A DNA stretch of 64,000 bases from Pseudisothecium myosuroides (lineage: Eukaryota; Streptophyta; Bryopsida; Hypnales; Lembophyllaceae), in contig OX637289.1 of assembly GCA_951799445.1 (NCBI GenBank), forward strand, positions 8,027,321 through 8,091,320. Direction: 5' to 3'. Both the position numbers and the translations under genes were made by a program. Below the pieces are notes generated by a model that saw only the letters and a list, made by a program, of their open reading frames with translations, made no database searches and had not been told where the DNA came from. Of this stretch, positions 13,370 to 25,469 are shown one piece after another. The first letter of the stretch is position 1. Every line of letters starts with the position of its first letter.

Positions 13370-14040
13370 CAAAAATATGACTCATAGGAGTCATAAATCA
13401 AGTAAACAAAAAACATGAGTTGTGAATATGACTCATGAGAGTCATTTTCTACATCAACAAAAAATATGACTCACAAGAGTCATTTCCCACATCAACAAAA
13501 ATATAACTCACAAGAGTCACTTTTTATATCAACAAAAAATATGACTCACAAAAGTCATATTCCGCATCACATCAATAAAAATATGACTCACAAGAGTCAC
13601 TTTTTATGTCAACAAAAAATATGACTCACAAAAGTCATATTCCGCATCAACAGAAAATATGACTCACTGTAGTCATATGCCACGTCAGCCAAAATATGAC
13701 TCACTACAGTCATATTCCACATCAGCCAAAAATATGACTGAACTAAGTCATATTCCATAGTCATATTCCAAGTAGGCTTTTTTTTAATTTACCCGGGCAG
13801 GTCATGAGAAAGTCAAGCCTCCAAGGATAGTCAACATATACGCCACGTTGGCAAAATACGGCTAAATATGGTTAATTATACCCCCAAGCCCATATGACTG
13901 AAAATATGACTGGTGCAAAATATGACTCGTTGGTAATGACTGGGCGCAGTTATATTGCGAGTCATCTACAGTGATTTCCGGCGGAGTCATATTTTCAGAT
14001 TTTATGACTCAACGCAGTCATATTTTGCAGTCATAAAACA
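13370..14040. repeat. Right subterminal repeat array of the CACTA element
   Basis: About ten tandem copies of a unit near 35-60 bases read AAATATGACTCACAAGAGTCAT followed by a spacer such as CACATCAACAAA. Each unit contains a small palindrome (ATGACTC...GAGTCAT). The left end of the element (7850-8245) carries the related motif TGCAGTCATATTTT in looser spacing. Confidence 0.85.
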
Positions 14041-14060
14041 CTCATTATCTTGTAGTGAGA

Positions 14061-14808
14061 ACCCTTTCTCCAATGAAACATGTCATTGTCGAAAAATAGA
14101 ATGGCAATACTAAAAGAAGAAAATAATTGGTCGGCTCAATTGCTTGATGCCGAAGTTGCCATGTTGTGGCAAAAGGTGCATTTGTATTCTTTTTTTGTCT
14201 TCAAAAGGACATTGAGAGAATCTAAAGGAGGCGTATTCTTTGGTAGAGCCCCACGCCTCTCTTGTATTAGATCGCTTATTTTCTTCTGTCTTAGCAACTC
14301 TAGGGCTTTCTTAGAATGGTCGGAGGGCATATGTCGCGCGTTGTCACGTGGGATTGGGAATCATTGTGTATTCTATGCATACCCTAACTTGGTATGTGAT
14401 GTCACAAAAAGATGACGAGGCCAGTGAAGGACCGGAATCACAATAGACATTGTGTATGCAGAGAAGATGTCTGTTCGATGGTCTCTACAAGTCAACAATT
14501 AAATGATTGTATATTTGGCCTTAGCCCTTGTAGTCGGTGAGGTAGAAGGTGAAATTAGAAGCAACTGGAATTTTTTTATTTAAAACCTCTTGTTGTGTTT
14601 GTACTCCTTGGTCTCGTGCAAATATTGCATGAGTTTAGAACACATGTGCAATGAGCACAATGCTCTTGGCTAAGTTCGGCAATTGTATGTTTGAAAGAGT
14701 AGGTTAATCGATGACGAAAGCAGAAGCTGCATAGGCAAGAGCATAGAGCTTTGTTGAGGAGAATCCGGATTTTGAAGTTGGATGTCATAGATCTTTCTAA
14801 CCACGTTG
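14061..14808. other. Right flank of the CACTA element, no recognised gene
   Basis: See the left flank. Overlapping frames on both strands at 14080-14415 probably reflect composition. No conserved motif was found. Confidence 0.35.
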
Positions 14809-15355
14809 TTAAACCTTAAAGTTCCATGATTATGTTTTTACCAAAAATGCTCAAAAACTGTCGTTTTTAGTACAAGTACCAAATTTTTGAAAAAAAACTC
14901 TTTTTGACACATGTAGCTATAGAAACTTGTAGTATGCTGACTAGAGAACACATGGTAAAATTTTCAGAAATTTCCGCCATGTGGATTGCAAGATATAAGC
15001 ATTCAAATTCACTGAAATCATTCTTTTGGCCCTACAAAAAACAAGGCAGTTGCACTTCACAAGCTCACTTTTCTATGAAAGGTGTCTAAAATGGTGGAGC
15101 TTCTTTGGATTCTTTTTTCTAAACAAGTTGGCTACATGCTTGAAAAATTTCACATCATTTGAAATTGTACAACATATAGGAAAAAAATAATATATAGAAA
15201 GAAGTAGAGAACAATTGAAAATACTAAATTGTTAAGAATTTAGTTATGGAATTGAAAAATGCCAATCCCAATGGTTGCAATGTTTTAATAAACAATCTAC
15301 ATCCTATGATTTTATTTTTTTCAAAAAATATTAAAAATTGAGTAAATTAATGAAG
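14809..15355. mobile_element. Truncated TTAA-family copy, subtype C
   Basis: The left end reads GTTAAACCTTAAAGTTCC and is followed by subtype C text, for example CAAAAACTGTCGTTTTTAGT and the shared GGAATTGAAAAATGCCAAT. The match stops near 15355 and no right end is present. Confidence 0.75.
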
Positions 15356-17462
15356 CCAAAAAAGGGGTGCAAGTTTTTGGTAAACATGACTTTTATCCCC
15401 TTGTAGAGTTTGAAGAAGAAGAGCAAATTATGGCTTTGGGGGAGTGGGGGAGGGGCAGTTTGTAGACGAGCAAGTTCTATGTCGAGCATGAGGTTGCTTG
15501 ATATACAAGTTAGTTGTGGTGATGATCATATATAATTGGTTGGTCTTTTTGAGGTTGTACTCAATGTTAAAGGACTTATTTGTTTGTAGAGCAGAGGTTA
15601 TTTTAGGGCACACAGATTCAAATACAAGTAAGACATAAAAGGTGTGATGAGGGGGTCAAAATCTTCTGCAAGAATTTATTCTTGCAGATGTTATATAGAA
15701 GCATGCTATACCATTGATCCTTTGTTTAATGCATTTGCTTCATGAAGATGATGGTTTGGAGGTGCACATAATTTTTCCATTTGAAGGTTCTTTCCAATGA
15801 TGTTTTCGATCCTTTCGATGAACAAAAACAATGGATGGACGTTAGAGGAATACAACAAGGTGTCAATGATGGGTAAAAATTGCATGAAGTTGCCCATGTA
15901 AGAAGATATATCTCATAGAAAGCAAGGGCACTTATTGCAATAGATGAAGATAATAAATCAATAGTAGAGCATTTGCAAAAAAAATATGAAAGCAAAAGAG
16001 ATTAGGGAAGACGTAGATATGAAAATTGTGGATCTTGAATTAGGCACCAAAAAATGGCTACTAAAATAAAATGCCCTACAATGAAATCCTTCTAAAATCC
16101 TACAATCAACACCCAAAACCCTAAAAAAATACAAAATGCAAAAAATACAATTTTTTTAAAATTTATATTCCATTGATATATTTATTTATTTAATCTTTCT
16201 ATTCAATAAGATAAAAGTTATGATGATTGAAGACATTGAAGACAAAACAAGTGAATCAATCATTTAAGACAATAAAAATATTTCATCACTTTCATCAAGT
16301 GTATTTTTTCTTAAAACATTACATATAAATTTTCCTTATTTAAAACATTCTCACCATTGGGTATAAAATGAGCCTCAAAATACTCTTCATCAACTCTCTT
16401 CTTATATATTTATTAAAAAATATAATGCAATTATAGATGAACGAATGTGCAATAAATGACTGAAAATTTTATAGTATCTGAAAATGCCACACAAATTATT
16501 TGATGAAGAAGTTGTAGCTTCACTTTGTGGCTTCATTTCATGGCTTTGGTTGTGTCTATTTACACCTAGTGCACTTTATATTTGTCAATACAAAAATAGA
16601 TATAAATTTTAATATAAAAGATCTAAAATATCATCTAAACCAATTTTGACTTAAAGGTCGTTACTAGAATTTGGTGAAGTATACCACTTAGATTTTTGTT
16701 CCTCTTACCACTCTATTTCTATAAATAACTTGTCTTCTACTCAATGTTGAGTGACTTGCAAAGCTTTGTGATATATACATAATTTGCATGTCAACTTCAA
16801 TATAGATTTTGCTAAATAATGCATTTTTTAAATTAATTTGAAGTTGAATGAAAAACCTCTTTTTTTCATTCAAAATAAAATTTTGGCAAGATGTTCTTAA
16901 GCTCATTTTCTTCCAACACTATTAAGGTACTAAGACTTACATCCTCAAACTCTTCATTCCATATCATATTTTTATAGAAATTAGGCACAAATCTAATCCC
17001 TTAGCTTCAATTTATATTTACTATAACTAAAAAGTTAGGAATATGAATAATCCCTCAATCCATACTATATTTATTTTAGAATATACAAGGACCCTTCTTT
17101 ATTTTTTAAATTTAATTAGTGGATCGTTAAACTCAAACCTTAAACCACTTCACTTTTTTAACAATGTAGTATAAAATTTTGAATATTGTTGTAAGATTGA
17201 TTTCATATATATTTTTAATTATAAAGTATGAATTTTTAACATAACAGTCATGTTATAATGTAAAAGGTCCATCATATAATACCATTTCTATTCCATCTAT
17301 AGGTGATATTCTGTGATGAACCTTCAACATATAATATTAAAGAATGAAATTTTAAAATAGCCTCTTAATGTCATGTATTTTGACCATACATTAGTTTATT
17401 AATTAAAAAAATTAAAGAATAATTTTTGATAGTGGTCCTTCAATTGACAATTTTGAGGAGAT
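15356..17462. other. Intergenic, nothing recognised
   Basis: Long AT-rich stretch. Minus-strand frames near 15706-15995 overlap each other and have no domain. Confidence 0.4.
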
Positions 17463-17466
17463 TTAA

Positions 17467-18399
17467 CCCCTAAACGACCAAACACCATTTTTTGACAACA
17501 TAGCGATTTTGGGCAGCTCACTACAAACGGAAATTGTATTTTTATTCTTTGAATTTTACACAAGATGTGCCCAAAGAGTAGCTTTAAGGCCCAACAATTT
17601 TCATAACTTTTGACTACAAGGTTAAAACGTCATTGCATGATATGTCATTTTCATTGGTCGGCGGGCAGTCCAGGCAGCTCAAAAACTTCTTTAAAAATCA
17701 CTTTAAAAATAAATAAAAATCTAAAATTCGTTCTTTAGATTTATATATACATGGGTTGCTTTATTATCATTCCATTTTGATCAATGAGTCAAAAGTTATG
17801 AGGAGTTTTAGTTTGAGGGTAGTTATGGACTCTATATTCTAAAATAAACTTTGAAGTACTTTATTTAACTCAATTTTCAATATTTTTGAAAAAAAATAAA
17901 AACATTGGATGTAGATTTTTTATTAAAACATTACAACCGTTTGGATTAGCATTTTTCAATTCTATAATTATATTCTTGACAATTTGGTGTTTTGAATCAT
18001 TTTCTACTCCTTTCTACATACTATTTTAATCCTATATGTTGTACAATTCCAAATGATTTGAAATTTTTCAAGAATGTAGCCAACTTGCCTTGAAGAATGA
18101 ATTCAAAGACTAATAACCATTTTGGACATTTTTTCATACAAATGTGACCTTGTGAAGTGTAGCTGCCCAGATTTTTGCAGGGACAAATAAAGGATATTAG
18201 TCAATTCAAACGCTATTATCTTGCAATCCACACAGTGGAAATTTCTGAAATTTTTTGCACAACTTCTGAAACTAATGTAATACAAGATAATACAGATATA
18301 TTTTTCCAAAAATGTTTTTTTTCTAAAATTTGGTACTTGTATTAGAAATGGCAGTTTTGGAGCAGTTTTGGTGAAAACATAGTCTTTGACCTTTAGGGG
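17467..18399. mobile_element. TTAA-family element, subtype C, 933 bp
   Basis: TTAA at 17463-17466, worn TGAA at 18400-18403. The ends are CCCCTAAACGACC and GACCTTTAGGGG. The interior is the inverse of 38755-39647, including CAAAAGTTATGAGGAGTTTTA. Confidence 0.88.
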
Positions 18400-18403
18400 T
18401 GAA

Positions 18404-19438
18404 TATGCAACTTTCATTGAATTATTCAGTAAAAGTATTTTACACAACATGCCTTTTAATGCGTAATATAGGATTAATGTGTTTTAAACCCATCAAAGTG
18501 CACGTTGCCATGCATAAATTTTCATAAATTAGTATTCACAAGACATTAGATGTGTTGAAATTTAAGAGATGCAAGTGGGGTAGTAGGAGATCGATACAAC
18601 AATCTACATGGGATATGAACATTAGGATATTTAGTAGTCATAGTAATGTCAAAACCTGAAATTGTGATTATAAAGGAATTTCGGTTTAGGATTTGAATAT
18701 AGTAAAATAACTTTTCAACAATTTAATCAATAAAAGTTTGTTGGTAATTAAGTTAACTTTTAAGTCCAAGCATTTGTTTGTGATGTGAAGCCTTATATAA
18801 AAAATCATGACAAAATCTAATGGTGAATAAGATTTAAGTTTTCATAACCTTTCTCATAACCTTGTTCATTACTTTTGATTGGAGACTTCAAGTCAAAAAA
18901 ATAAAATTGGAGCCCTCACCTTGATTAGTCAAACTTGATTTTTTTAATCTTTGTAGCCAAATAAATTTTGAAAAAAATGGCTTACTATGCTCAAATTATG
19001 TTTGAAGTTTTAATATGAATTTTTTTACTTATGTTTTAATTCAAGACGAAAAATTGAAAATTATTAGTAATTGAGACATCAAGGCATTCAATTTTTGTCT
19101 TCATGTGAAATTGAAATTTCTAAAACTAATTGGATTACTCATTATTGTCCTCAACTTGAATTGTATGCATCTTTAGTAGACAATGATAAGAATTTAATTA
19201 GCAAGATCTAAAGAAAGAAGCATAGAGACCATAATGTAATCACATAGGTCTTTAGAAAATACTATATCATCAAGGAGCCAAATAATAGTTGATAAATGGA
19301 TGATTTTAATCCAAAAATGTATAATTTTTTCAATGATATATTTGCATAGATTTGAACTAAATTCATAGCACAGTGGTTGTTTTCTAATTAAATAAAGAAA
19401 AATTTAAACCTTGAAATTCATCCCCGAAGATTTGAATT
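18404..19438. other. Intergenic, nothing recognised
   Basis: AT-rich DNA between two TTAA-family copies; only short frames. Confidence 0.4.
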
Positions 19439-19808
19439 TTAACCCCTAAAGAACCAAGTGTTTGTTCAATGTACACAAGAAATCTTGGGTAAGTACCTAT
19501 GAAGTCATTTTTGGTCGGATGTTCATGAAATTTGGACACAATGTATAGATACATACCTCCTTGGTGAAAAACTAATTTTTTTTTCCAATTGGGTGCCCGG
19601 ATCACAAGTTATGTTGCCTTGAACTTTTTAGGTAACTCGGACAATTTAGGAATTTTTTGGGAATTTTTTGTAAAAAGCTCATCAACTTTTGAAATTTGGC
19701 AAGTATGTGATTAATAGAGTAAGATATACAATTGTCCAAAAAAAACAAATTTTAAACCTCAAATCACATTCTAAGACAAATTAGACTTTGTTAGCTATAT
19801 TGGGGCGG

Positions 19809-20055
19809 GAGGGTTGCTATTATGTGAACATAGGAGTGTGAGCCCATGAGCCTAAAATACTACACACCTATGTTATAGGTATATATTATAGAAACTGTCT
19901 ATGAATATATGGTATATATGTTACAAGTACCTATATTACAGGTGTTTATGATACATACACCTTCTATAGTGTGTGGTATCTATATTATAGGTACCTATAT
20001 TGTAGGCTTAATGCTCATAAGCTCGCATTCTTGGGCTCACATACTAGCACCGTTG
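19809..20055. mobile_element. 247-bp MITE with 10-bp target duplication, copy 1
   Basis: The perfect direct repeat ATTGGGGCGG flanks it at 19799-19808 and 20056-20065. The ends are loosely inverted: TTGCTATTATGTGAAC against GTGCTAGTATGTGAGC. The interior is built of TATAGGTA and TACCTATA blocks. A 10-bp duplication suggests a Mutator-like origin. Confidence 0.88.
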
Positions 20056-20577
20056 ATTGGGGCGGTTTCAAGAAAAATATTTTCTTCTAATTTCAAGTAC
20101 TATTATCTTGCAATTGGTGAAGTCAAAGTTCTTGAAATTTTTTCCACATATTCCAAATGTTTGTCTCTAACTGTTCAACATTTGGATTTCAAATAAAAAA
20201 TTTCCTCATTGTAGAAGACTTCACCAAAAAATGACAAGTGTATTGCCAATTCGCTTAATGTCTTTGCATTGCATGGTAATTTACAGCAAGCTAGACTCCA
20301 TATTTGCTTCTAAATTTTTTCACAAGTGAACCAAACATCATATACTTACGAATGGTCAAAATCCTTATCTTTGTGTAAAGTAAAAATTTTACTCCAAAAG
20401 GGTCCAAAGTTTTTATGACCATGTTTTGCAAGAATTAAAAAAAAATTCTCACTTGAAATGTTATCATCTTTCAATCCGCATGGTGAAATGGACTGAAAGT
20501 TTTTCCATATTCTTAAAAAATACTTTACTTCACTTTTGTACAGTTGAAGTTTTCACATACCAAGAAACATTAGATGT

Positions 20578-21136
20578 TTTTTGAAGCCTTTGGAAGACTA
20601 TTTCAGGGTTGCATTAGATGGGATTTGGGGGTCTTGGAGGGCTACAAGTTCCCCTGCAAGTTCCCAGACTGCAAAAACGCTGTGGGAATGCGCTACAGCA
20701 GCTAGCTGATGTGGCATAGCGACTACCACGTCATTTTTGGAAAAAAAAAATTTATTTTTGTTTTTGCTCAAAATGATATTTGAAAAAAAAAAAATTAATA
20801 AATATTTTCTAACGGCGTACCGTTGTTCACATAATTGGGCCAGATCAGGGAACGCCCCTAAAACGGCCGTCCAGAGACCTCAAAAAACATCTAATATTTT
20901 CCTTACTGGGAACTAATGCACTTCTGTCAAAATGAAAAAAATGAAAAATGAAAAATGATGATTAATTTTTTATAAATGTTAATTAAAAAATATTAAATAA
21001 TTAATTAAATAATATTTGACGTGGCAGTCTCTTGACCACGTCAGATGGTTGATGTGGCAGAGTTTCCACGTTCCCCATAGTCCAAGAACTCTCTACGAAC
21101 TCATAGTCTTCCAAAGACCTTAAAAAACATCTAATG
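20578..21136. mobile_element. 559-bp inverted-repeat element nested in a TTAA-family copy
   Basis: The ends CATTAGATGTTTTTTGAAG and CTTAAAAAACATCTAATG are inverted over about 34 bases, including GGAAGACTAT and ATAGTCTTCC. A shorter relative lies at 47180-47416. No target duplication is evident. The inside is comparatively GC-rich and has no reading frame of note. Confidence 0.75.
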
Positions 21137-21423
21137 TAGTATTTTTTGACTATGTCTCCCTAGAAAATAAAACAGTCCTTCAGGGGTTAAAATCGTCATT
21201 AATTTCTAATGGCAATTAGTGCATATATAGTGAATATTTGATATAATTGTGATGTGGTTCTAAAACCACCACCTAAATGTTTTTGCTTAAAATATACAGC
21301 CTTCATTCATGAGAACCTAATGTCAATTTATAATAACCTAGTGTCAATTTAAAATACACCTAAAGTTTTCAGCATTTCTATAAATAATAATAATTTATTC
21401 ATATAATGCCTAAAAAATTAATT

Positions 21424-21663
21424 GGGTGATTGCAAAAAACACCTGCCAATTTTGACAAGTGTGACATAAAATTAGGAGCTATTTTTGGACAATATATATT
21501 TTTTAAATTACAAAAAAAATTAGGCAAATTGTATAACAGTCATGAGTATTTTACCTAAAAATCTTGAGTCATTTGGAGCCAAAACGCAAAAGTTATGGCC
21601 AAAAAATAAATCAGCATGCAAGGTGTGACGCAAAATAGTACTGGTGTTTCTTGCATTCACCCC
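21424..21663. mobile_element. Inverted-repeat element with GGGTGATTGC ends, short copy
   Basis: GGGTGATTGCAAAAAACACC on the left, GGTGTTTCTTGCATTCACCC on the right. It is an internally deleted form of 28-758. The TSD is not clear. Confidence 0.75.
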
Positions 21664-22227
21664 ATTATAAACAATCCGTAATTCCCTTTCAACTACCAAC
21701 AAGCCCTAACATTATTTTCAGTAGGTCAATAATAAAAACTGTACTCAAACACATATTCCAACAACTAAAGGTGTTTTTACCTTACATAGTCATTGGCTAT
21801 GGAATTACAGGTTTAACTTGTACAGGTCCGCACATCCAAAAAGTAGATGCTCTTTGGTCAACCTTTATTGCTTAGTTCAAATTTATCTTAAAATTTTGAA
21901 AAAGCAAAAAATTGATCGACTTATTGAATTATTGCAATTGTTGGGTCCGTGTATTAGTATCCAAACTATACACTATATTGTATGTTTTTCATTCATATAT
22001 ATTTTTATATTATTTTATAAATTTAAAATTAAAAAAATATATTTTATTCAAATTTCAATTATTATAAGAAATTCAAATTATTCTTAAACACATTGTAATT
22101 GATATAATTTTATTTCTACCTTTTTTTTCCAAAAGAATCACAATTATTTGATTTTTTCATCAAAATCTATGAAGAAATCAACATAAATAGAAAATAAATC
22201 TTTTTACAAGTGAAAAATAAAGTTTTG
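21664..22227. other. Intergenic; weak match to 29940-30120
   Basis: CTTTCAACTACCAACAAG occurs at about 21687 and 29946, with looser similarity after it (GGTTTA, GTCCGC). This may be an old dispersed repeat. No gene. Confidence 0.35.
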
Positions 22228-22229
22228 TA

Positions 22230-22429
22230 CCATACGTGAAGGTCTGATTTGGTAGTGAAGTGCCGAATTAGTTTCTTTTTCAAGTGCAAAGAGATTCGGC
22301 AAGTGGTATATTCTAGGATATTCTAGAAATTCACTTGTAATCTTCCAAAAATTTCACTTGTAATATTTTCAAAATTTAGACATCTCAAAAAATACTTAAT
22401 TTATGCCTGAATCTAACCTTCACGTAGGG
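22230..22429. mobile_element. 200-bp TA-flanked MITE, copy 2
   Basis: The ends are CCATACGTGAAGGTC and AACCTTCACGTAGGG between TA dinucleotides. The interior differs from copy 1 and contains two copies of TTCACTTGTAAT. Confidence 0.78.
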
Positions 22430-22431
22430 TA

Positions 22432-23605
22432 TATCAATTGTATAATAGAATAAATTTAGCTTGAAAGTAAAATTTGACTTGAAGGTCTTTACCAAGGGTA
22501 TTTTGAGTGTAAAATATAAATAATTAATCAAAAAAATTCACACAAATCTTGATTGCTACTTTTACCTCTTGAAATAATTTCAAATTAATTGAGTCTTTTG
22601 CTATATTTGCAAAAAAAAAATTCACTTTTCAGCTACATAAATTATAACAATGACAATTTTTCAAAAAATAAAGAGAATTTTTTTTCTCCTTAATAGACAA
22701 ATCACAATGTCATATAGTAAGAATGTAAGATTGGTATTTGAACACAATTTGAAAGGCTAAATTGAACTCGAATTAGATTTTTGACTATTTCGCAATGGAT
22801 TTTGTCTTTAGAGCATCTACACTCATGCTCCAAAGAAGTGGCCTCAACAACTCTTCGAAGAGGCGTATGAGAAATGGTCCCTTATTAAGGTCCTTGCAAC
22901 AAATAGAACTCGAGCGTACTCCATAACAACAAGCCAATGCATGTAACAATCAAGGGCCCATGCAACCACTCTGTAGCAGAGATTTGGAGTCTCTTTGACA
23001 TTGTTTGGTCTTATGAGAGGTTGGCTCCATGCTTTAAAGCATTGTGAGCAATTGGGGAGCCACCATGTGTTTGTCTAGAATTGCGAGGGTGGGCAAGGAT
23101 GGACAACTCACTATACACTTCATAAAGAATTTGAGCACGTGCGGTCCTTCCATACCATCAATAAAGGGACACTTTTCTTGAGTATGGATGCAAGTTGCTT
23201 TCAAGGATTAACTTAATTGCCAATTTTCATTCTAGTTGTTCTAATTTGTTTTCATTTGAGTTGCCATTTGTTCCATTGTTTGGAGACAACTGCTTGTTTG
23301 TTCATTATTAGCTGGTGGAATTTTTTTTTTAAATGCTTGCAATTTGAAAACATCTGGAAAAAAACGGTGATTTATTCCAATGTTTGGAGAAAATTGCTTG
23401 TTTGTTCATTGCTAGCCAATGGAATTGGGAAAAATCCTGGTTGTAATTTGAAAACATCAAGAAACAAACGGTGAAGAAATGTATAGAATTTCTATTTAGA
23501 ATCCAAATAGAGAAATATCCGGACTGAGTACTTGAAAAAATGGTTGAATATGGGAACCAAAAGAAAATAGCTGGCTCTGTCGTCAAACTACTTTGAATAG
23601 GGGTT
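22432..23605. other. Intergenic; possible Tourist-type left end at 22811
   Basis: TTTAGAGCATCTACACTCATG at 22809-22829 resembles a Tourist terminus after TTA, but I cannot find its partner. A local duplication is seen around 23270-23460, where GCTTGTTTGTTCATT and ATTTGAAAACATC occur twice. Confidence 0.35.
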
Positions 23606-23609
23606 TTAA

Positions 23610-24542
23610 GCCCTAAAGGCCCAAGGCCTTTTTTCTGCCAAAAAACCATCAAAACTGCCATTTCTATAGCAAGGAGTAAAAACGAAGGGAAAATGTTTTT
23701 TTTCCTCATCTAACCGTAGGATCTTACACCTAACTAGTATGAGAATGTGTGGAAAAAATTTCAGAATTTTTGACCGCTCAGATTGCAAGATATCTGCATT
23801 TAAAGTGGAAAAAACAAGTATTTCAGCACATTGTGGGACTGGATTTTTTGACTTTAAACATTTTTCACTTAAAATTTTTACACTACAGACTTTTGTGCTT
23901 TAAATCTTTGTAGTGGAAAATTGAGTTGAGAGTCTAGGGAAAAAAAATATATTAAAAAAAACGTAATTATCATTCCTAAAAAATTTATTAAGTAGAAGTA
24001 GGTACGAGATAGACGGAAAATCTAAAACATTAATATATTTTAGTTGGAATTAAAATACACTAATTCCAATGGTGAGATTGTTCTAGCAAGTAAACTAAAC
24101 CATGAGAATTTATTTTTTTCGAAAAATTGCAAAAATAGCATTTAGAAATGAATCCTACAAGTTATTTTTTGCAAGAAGATGCTTCAACTGACCGAAAAAC
24201 AAGAATGTCCATAACTTTCTCATAACAAACCCAAATGAAATGAATAAAAGCTTTCCAAATAGACAAAAATATAATCTACAAGAAAAAAAATATTAAAAAA
24301 AGAAATCAAAATTTTGCCAAATTTTTTTGCTGCCCGGACTGCCCAGTTACGAAAAAAAGTAACATTTTTGGTCATAACTTTTGACTCCTATTTCCAAATG
24401 TCCTGAAATTTAGTGCATATGCAAGATATTCCTTGCGCCCACCTTCTATTAAAATTTTAGCTTAAAATATGGAAATCTCTAGTCACACGGACCTACCCAA
24501 AATTTCTATACGGCGAAAAAACGCATGCCGGTCCTTTAGGGG
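23610..24542. mobile_element. TTAA-family element, subtype A inverted, 933 bp
   Basis: TTAA at 23606-23609 and 24543-24546. The left part, GCCCTAAAGGCCCAAGGCC, is the inverse of the right end of the A copies. The right end is GGTCCTTTAGGGG and the right interior resembles subtype C text (TCATAACTTTTGACTCC), so it may be a recombinant. Confidence 0.88.
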
Positions 24543-24951
24543 TTAAAGGGACCCGTACTAATTAATCGACATTTCACACTATATAAATATCTACCTTTGG
24601 TGTACATCAATAGTTATTGAAGTGTTCGAGGGTTGTACATCATGTTTCAAACGTCTACAGTTTTCTACAATAAGTCCCCTTAATTTTTCGGTCCCCTTAA
24701 TACCCCTATTCAATGTAGTTATCCCGAAAAAAATAAAAATAAAAACAAAACACAACAAACAACATATGCACCTAGTTACTTTTTTATCTCGGCTACTTTT
24801 AACTGGTTACTTTTAACTTAAGTGTCTATTCTCAAAAGGGAAGAGTAGTCTTGCATCAACAGCCCTTGATCCGGTGGACATTGGCTCATTATCATGACAA
24901 ACAGACACTTTATTCACATTGGCCTTCATTGAAGACTGGAGTTTATATCTA

Positions 24952-25207
24952 TCTACACTAAATAGTGAAATTGGGTTGCCTCAATAATTAGGTTGCTTTA
25001 CCCCAGAGAAGTTATCTCATGACTAATGTTTGTCCAGATGGAGGCAAATGCCAACCTCTAGTCCCGAGCCATAAACCACTGAGCCAACCCATGCCATACA
25101 CAGAGTTCTGACTTTACTGCATCCTTCTAAAGTAACTATGCATATTGATTTAGTGTAGAACGTCGAGAAATTAGTGTGGGGCAACTTAATTTCACTATTC
25201 AGTGCAG
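24952..25207. mobile_element. 256-bp inverted-repeat MITE, CTACACTAAATAGTG ends
   Basis: The left end CTACACTAAATAGTGAAATT and the right end AATTTCACTATTCAGTGCAG are inverted over 28 bases with few mismatches. A related but worn copy occupies about 31090-31350 (AGGTTGCTTTACC, TTACCTCATGACT, TTTTACTATTCATTG). Confidence 0.75.
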
Positions 25208-25281
25208 TTATTATCCCCAACGCTGATTTGTTCAATTATATCCAAGGAACGGAACCCACTTGCTGACGATCGTGGTGGATT

Positions 25282-25469
25282 GACCCCCTCGCTCAACCTT
25301 ACCAGGGGTGCATGTAAAAAAAAAGCCCCCTATTTTGGGCCGCTCCAAGGAATGTTATTGACCTAATAGAACCAATTAGGGGTCTCTGATCCCAAATATG
25401 AATTTAAAATTTGCAAAAAAAAATTTGTGCGGAAAACAGGGTCGGACCGCAGGGCCGAGCGAGGGGGTC
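25282..25469. repeat. Inverted-repeat unit with GACCCCCTCGCTC ends
   Basis: GACCCCCTCGCTC (25282-25294) is perfectly inverted as GAGCGAGGGGGTC (25457-25469). The spacing of 188 bp suggests a small foldback element. No target duplication is seen. Confidence 0.6.

Larger units (their letters stand above)
7843..14057. mobile_element. 6.2-kb CACTA (En/Spm) transposon, non-autonomous or decayed
   Basis: The left end begins CACTACAAGAAAATGAGTG and the right end is its near-exact inverse, finishing CTTGTAGTG. The 3-bp target duplication AGA is present at 7840-7842 and 14058-14060. CACTA ends and 3-bp duplications define the En/Spm superfamily. Both subterminal zones are full of short direct and inverted motifs of the type ATATGACT and AGTCATA, as expected for transposase binding sites. 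No transposase-like reading frame is visible inside. The interior holds a leucine/cysteine-coding-like simple repeat and a probable TTAA-family copy. Joining the flanks gives the empty site ...GAGTAGCAGAACCCT. Confidence 0.93.
19443..21186. mobile_element. TTAA-family element carrying two nested elements, 1,744 bp
   Basis: TTAA at 19439-19442 and 21187-21190, with ends CCCCTAAAGAACC and GTCCTTCAGGGG. It contains a 247-bp element (19809-20055) and a 559-bp element (20578-21136). Removing both leaves roughly 940 bp, the normal family size. The copy therefore predates both insertions. Confidence 0.88.

Noticed and set aside
22809..23050. Possible Tourist MITE starting TTAGAGCATCTACAC
   Set aside because: No matching inverted right end or second TTA/TAA duplication could be found.
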